Assembly (NCBI GenBank): GCA_017416505.1
Contig: JAFQCI010000128.1
Span: 1 to 6,125, forward strand
Source of the DNA: Lachnospiraceae bacterium
Lineage (GTDB): Bacteria; Bacillota_A; Clostridia; Lachnospirales; Lachnospiraceae
Direction: 5' to 3'
Length of the DNA: 6,125 nucleotides
A program made the translations under genes and the position numbers. Under the pieces are notes generated by a model. That model was not told where the DNA came from, made no database searches, and saw only the letters and a list, made by a program, of their open reading frames with translations. Each line of letters starts with the position of its first letter. The stretch's first letter is position 1. Below, in pieces: positions 5,863-6,125 of this stretch.

Positions 5863-5874
5863 GGTGTGACAAAT

Positions 5875-5946
5875 ATGATGATAAAACTGGCAATCAAAAA
5901 CATAAAAAACTCTTTCAAAAGTCTTCGAAAGATGGGAAAGGACTGA
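5875..5946 (+). pseudogene. Truncated start of an FtsX-like ABC permease gene
   Basis: ATG 5875 (or 5878) follows GAGGTG (5861-5866) at an 8-nt spacing. The peptide, MMIKLAIKNIKNSFKS then LRKMGKD and a stop, has 23 residues. The first 15 resemble the conserved cytoplasmic N-terminus of Firmicute FtsX/BceB-like permeases (M-x-K-L-A-x-K-N-I-K-x-S-F). The first membrane helix that should follow is absent, and no continuation is recognisable in the next 180 bases. A deletion that removed most of a second transporter operon is the likely cause. The alternative is a stand-alone basic peptide. The assignment rests on a short N-terminus only. Confidence 0.45.
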
Positions 5947-6125
5947 TAAAAAAGTAAAAAAATAATGATTTTCCGGTTTGCTTTTTCATGGCATCTATGA
6001 TATCTTTAAATCAAAGCATATTTCTACACATCAAGTATGAATTAAAAGAAATTCATATTCTACATTCTAATACAGATAAAAACAGTTCTTTCTATCTGTT
6101 CTTTGCAGAAAATTCATGCTTTTCA
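5947..6125. other. Non-coding or undetermined right edge
   Basis: I see no supported gene on either strand; stops are frequent in all frames. An A/T-only-cored inverted repeat, TATGAATT/AATTCATA with a 6-nt loop, lies at 6036-6057. A weaker one, ACAGATA/TATCTGT, lies at 6072-6099. Read on the minus strand, AACAG/CTGTT followed by a T-run could be a weak terminator for a gene entering from the right. A minus-strand frame ending at about 6067 is too short to judge. Confidence 0.4.

Noticed and set aside
5690..5893. Minus-strand frame of 67 codons over the second promoter copy
   Set aside because: It covers the conserved promoter repeat, has no good ribosome-binding site, and its composition is that of AT-rich non-coding DNA.
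6067..6123. Minus-strand frame entering from the right edge
   Set aside because: Only about 18 codons are visible with no recognisable motif, so a gene end cannot be claimed.

Overview
The window is AT-rich, with strong purine-rich Shine-Dalgarno sites, occasional TTG starts and Gram-positive-style lipoprotein and MacB-like transporter genes. This fits a low-GC Firmicute (Bacillota). The Rpn-type tail at the left edge and the LytTR-like promoter architecture make a gut Clostridia/Lachnospiraceae host my best guess. That is an inference: no rRNA or marker gene is present.

Layout, all on the + strand. (1) 2-346: 3' end of an Rpn-family (PD-(D/E)XK nuclease / putative transposase) gene, cut by the window edge. 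It is followed by a 21-bp stem inverted repeat (383-474) with a T-rich right end. (2) 475-821: a non-coding control region. It holds two 12-bp direct repeats exactly 21 bp apart, a weak promoter and two very short ORFs (15 codons each) with plausible ribosome-binding sites. The second is hydrophobic, and its stop abuts the Shine-Dalgarno of the next gene. (3) 822-1733: a secreted lipoprotein of unknown function. (4) 1746-1804: a hairpin with T-runs between the lipoprotein and the transporter genes, a possible partial terminator. (5) 1880-3787 and 3800-5725: two tandem MacB-type half-transporters, each an N-terminal ABC ATPase fused to a four-helix FtsX-like permease with a large outer domain. 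They are 12 nt apart and probably form a heterodimer. (6) 5751-5836: a second copy of the promoter/direct-repeat region, missing exactly one 21-bp unit, followed by a 9-codon ORF and a 23-codon ORF (5875-5946) that looks like the start of an FtsX-like permease and then stops. No gene can be supported from 5947 to the right edge.

Taken together, 558-5725 looks like one regulated cassette: activator-type promoter, short peptide ORFs, lipoprotein and a two-gene MacB-like exporter. The promoter copy at its end would start a second, related transporter operon that has been truncated. By analogy with other Firmicute MacB/FtsX-type transporters, a role in antimicrobial-peptide or toxin handling (resistance, immunity or export) is plausible. 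Neither substrate nor regulator can be read from this window.
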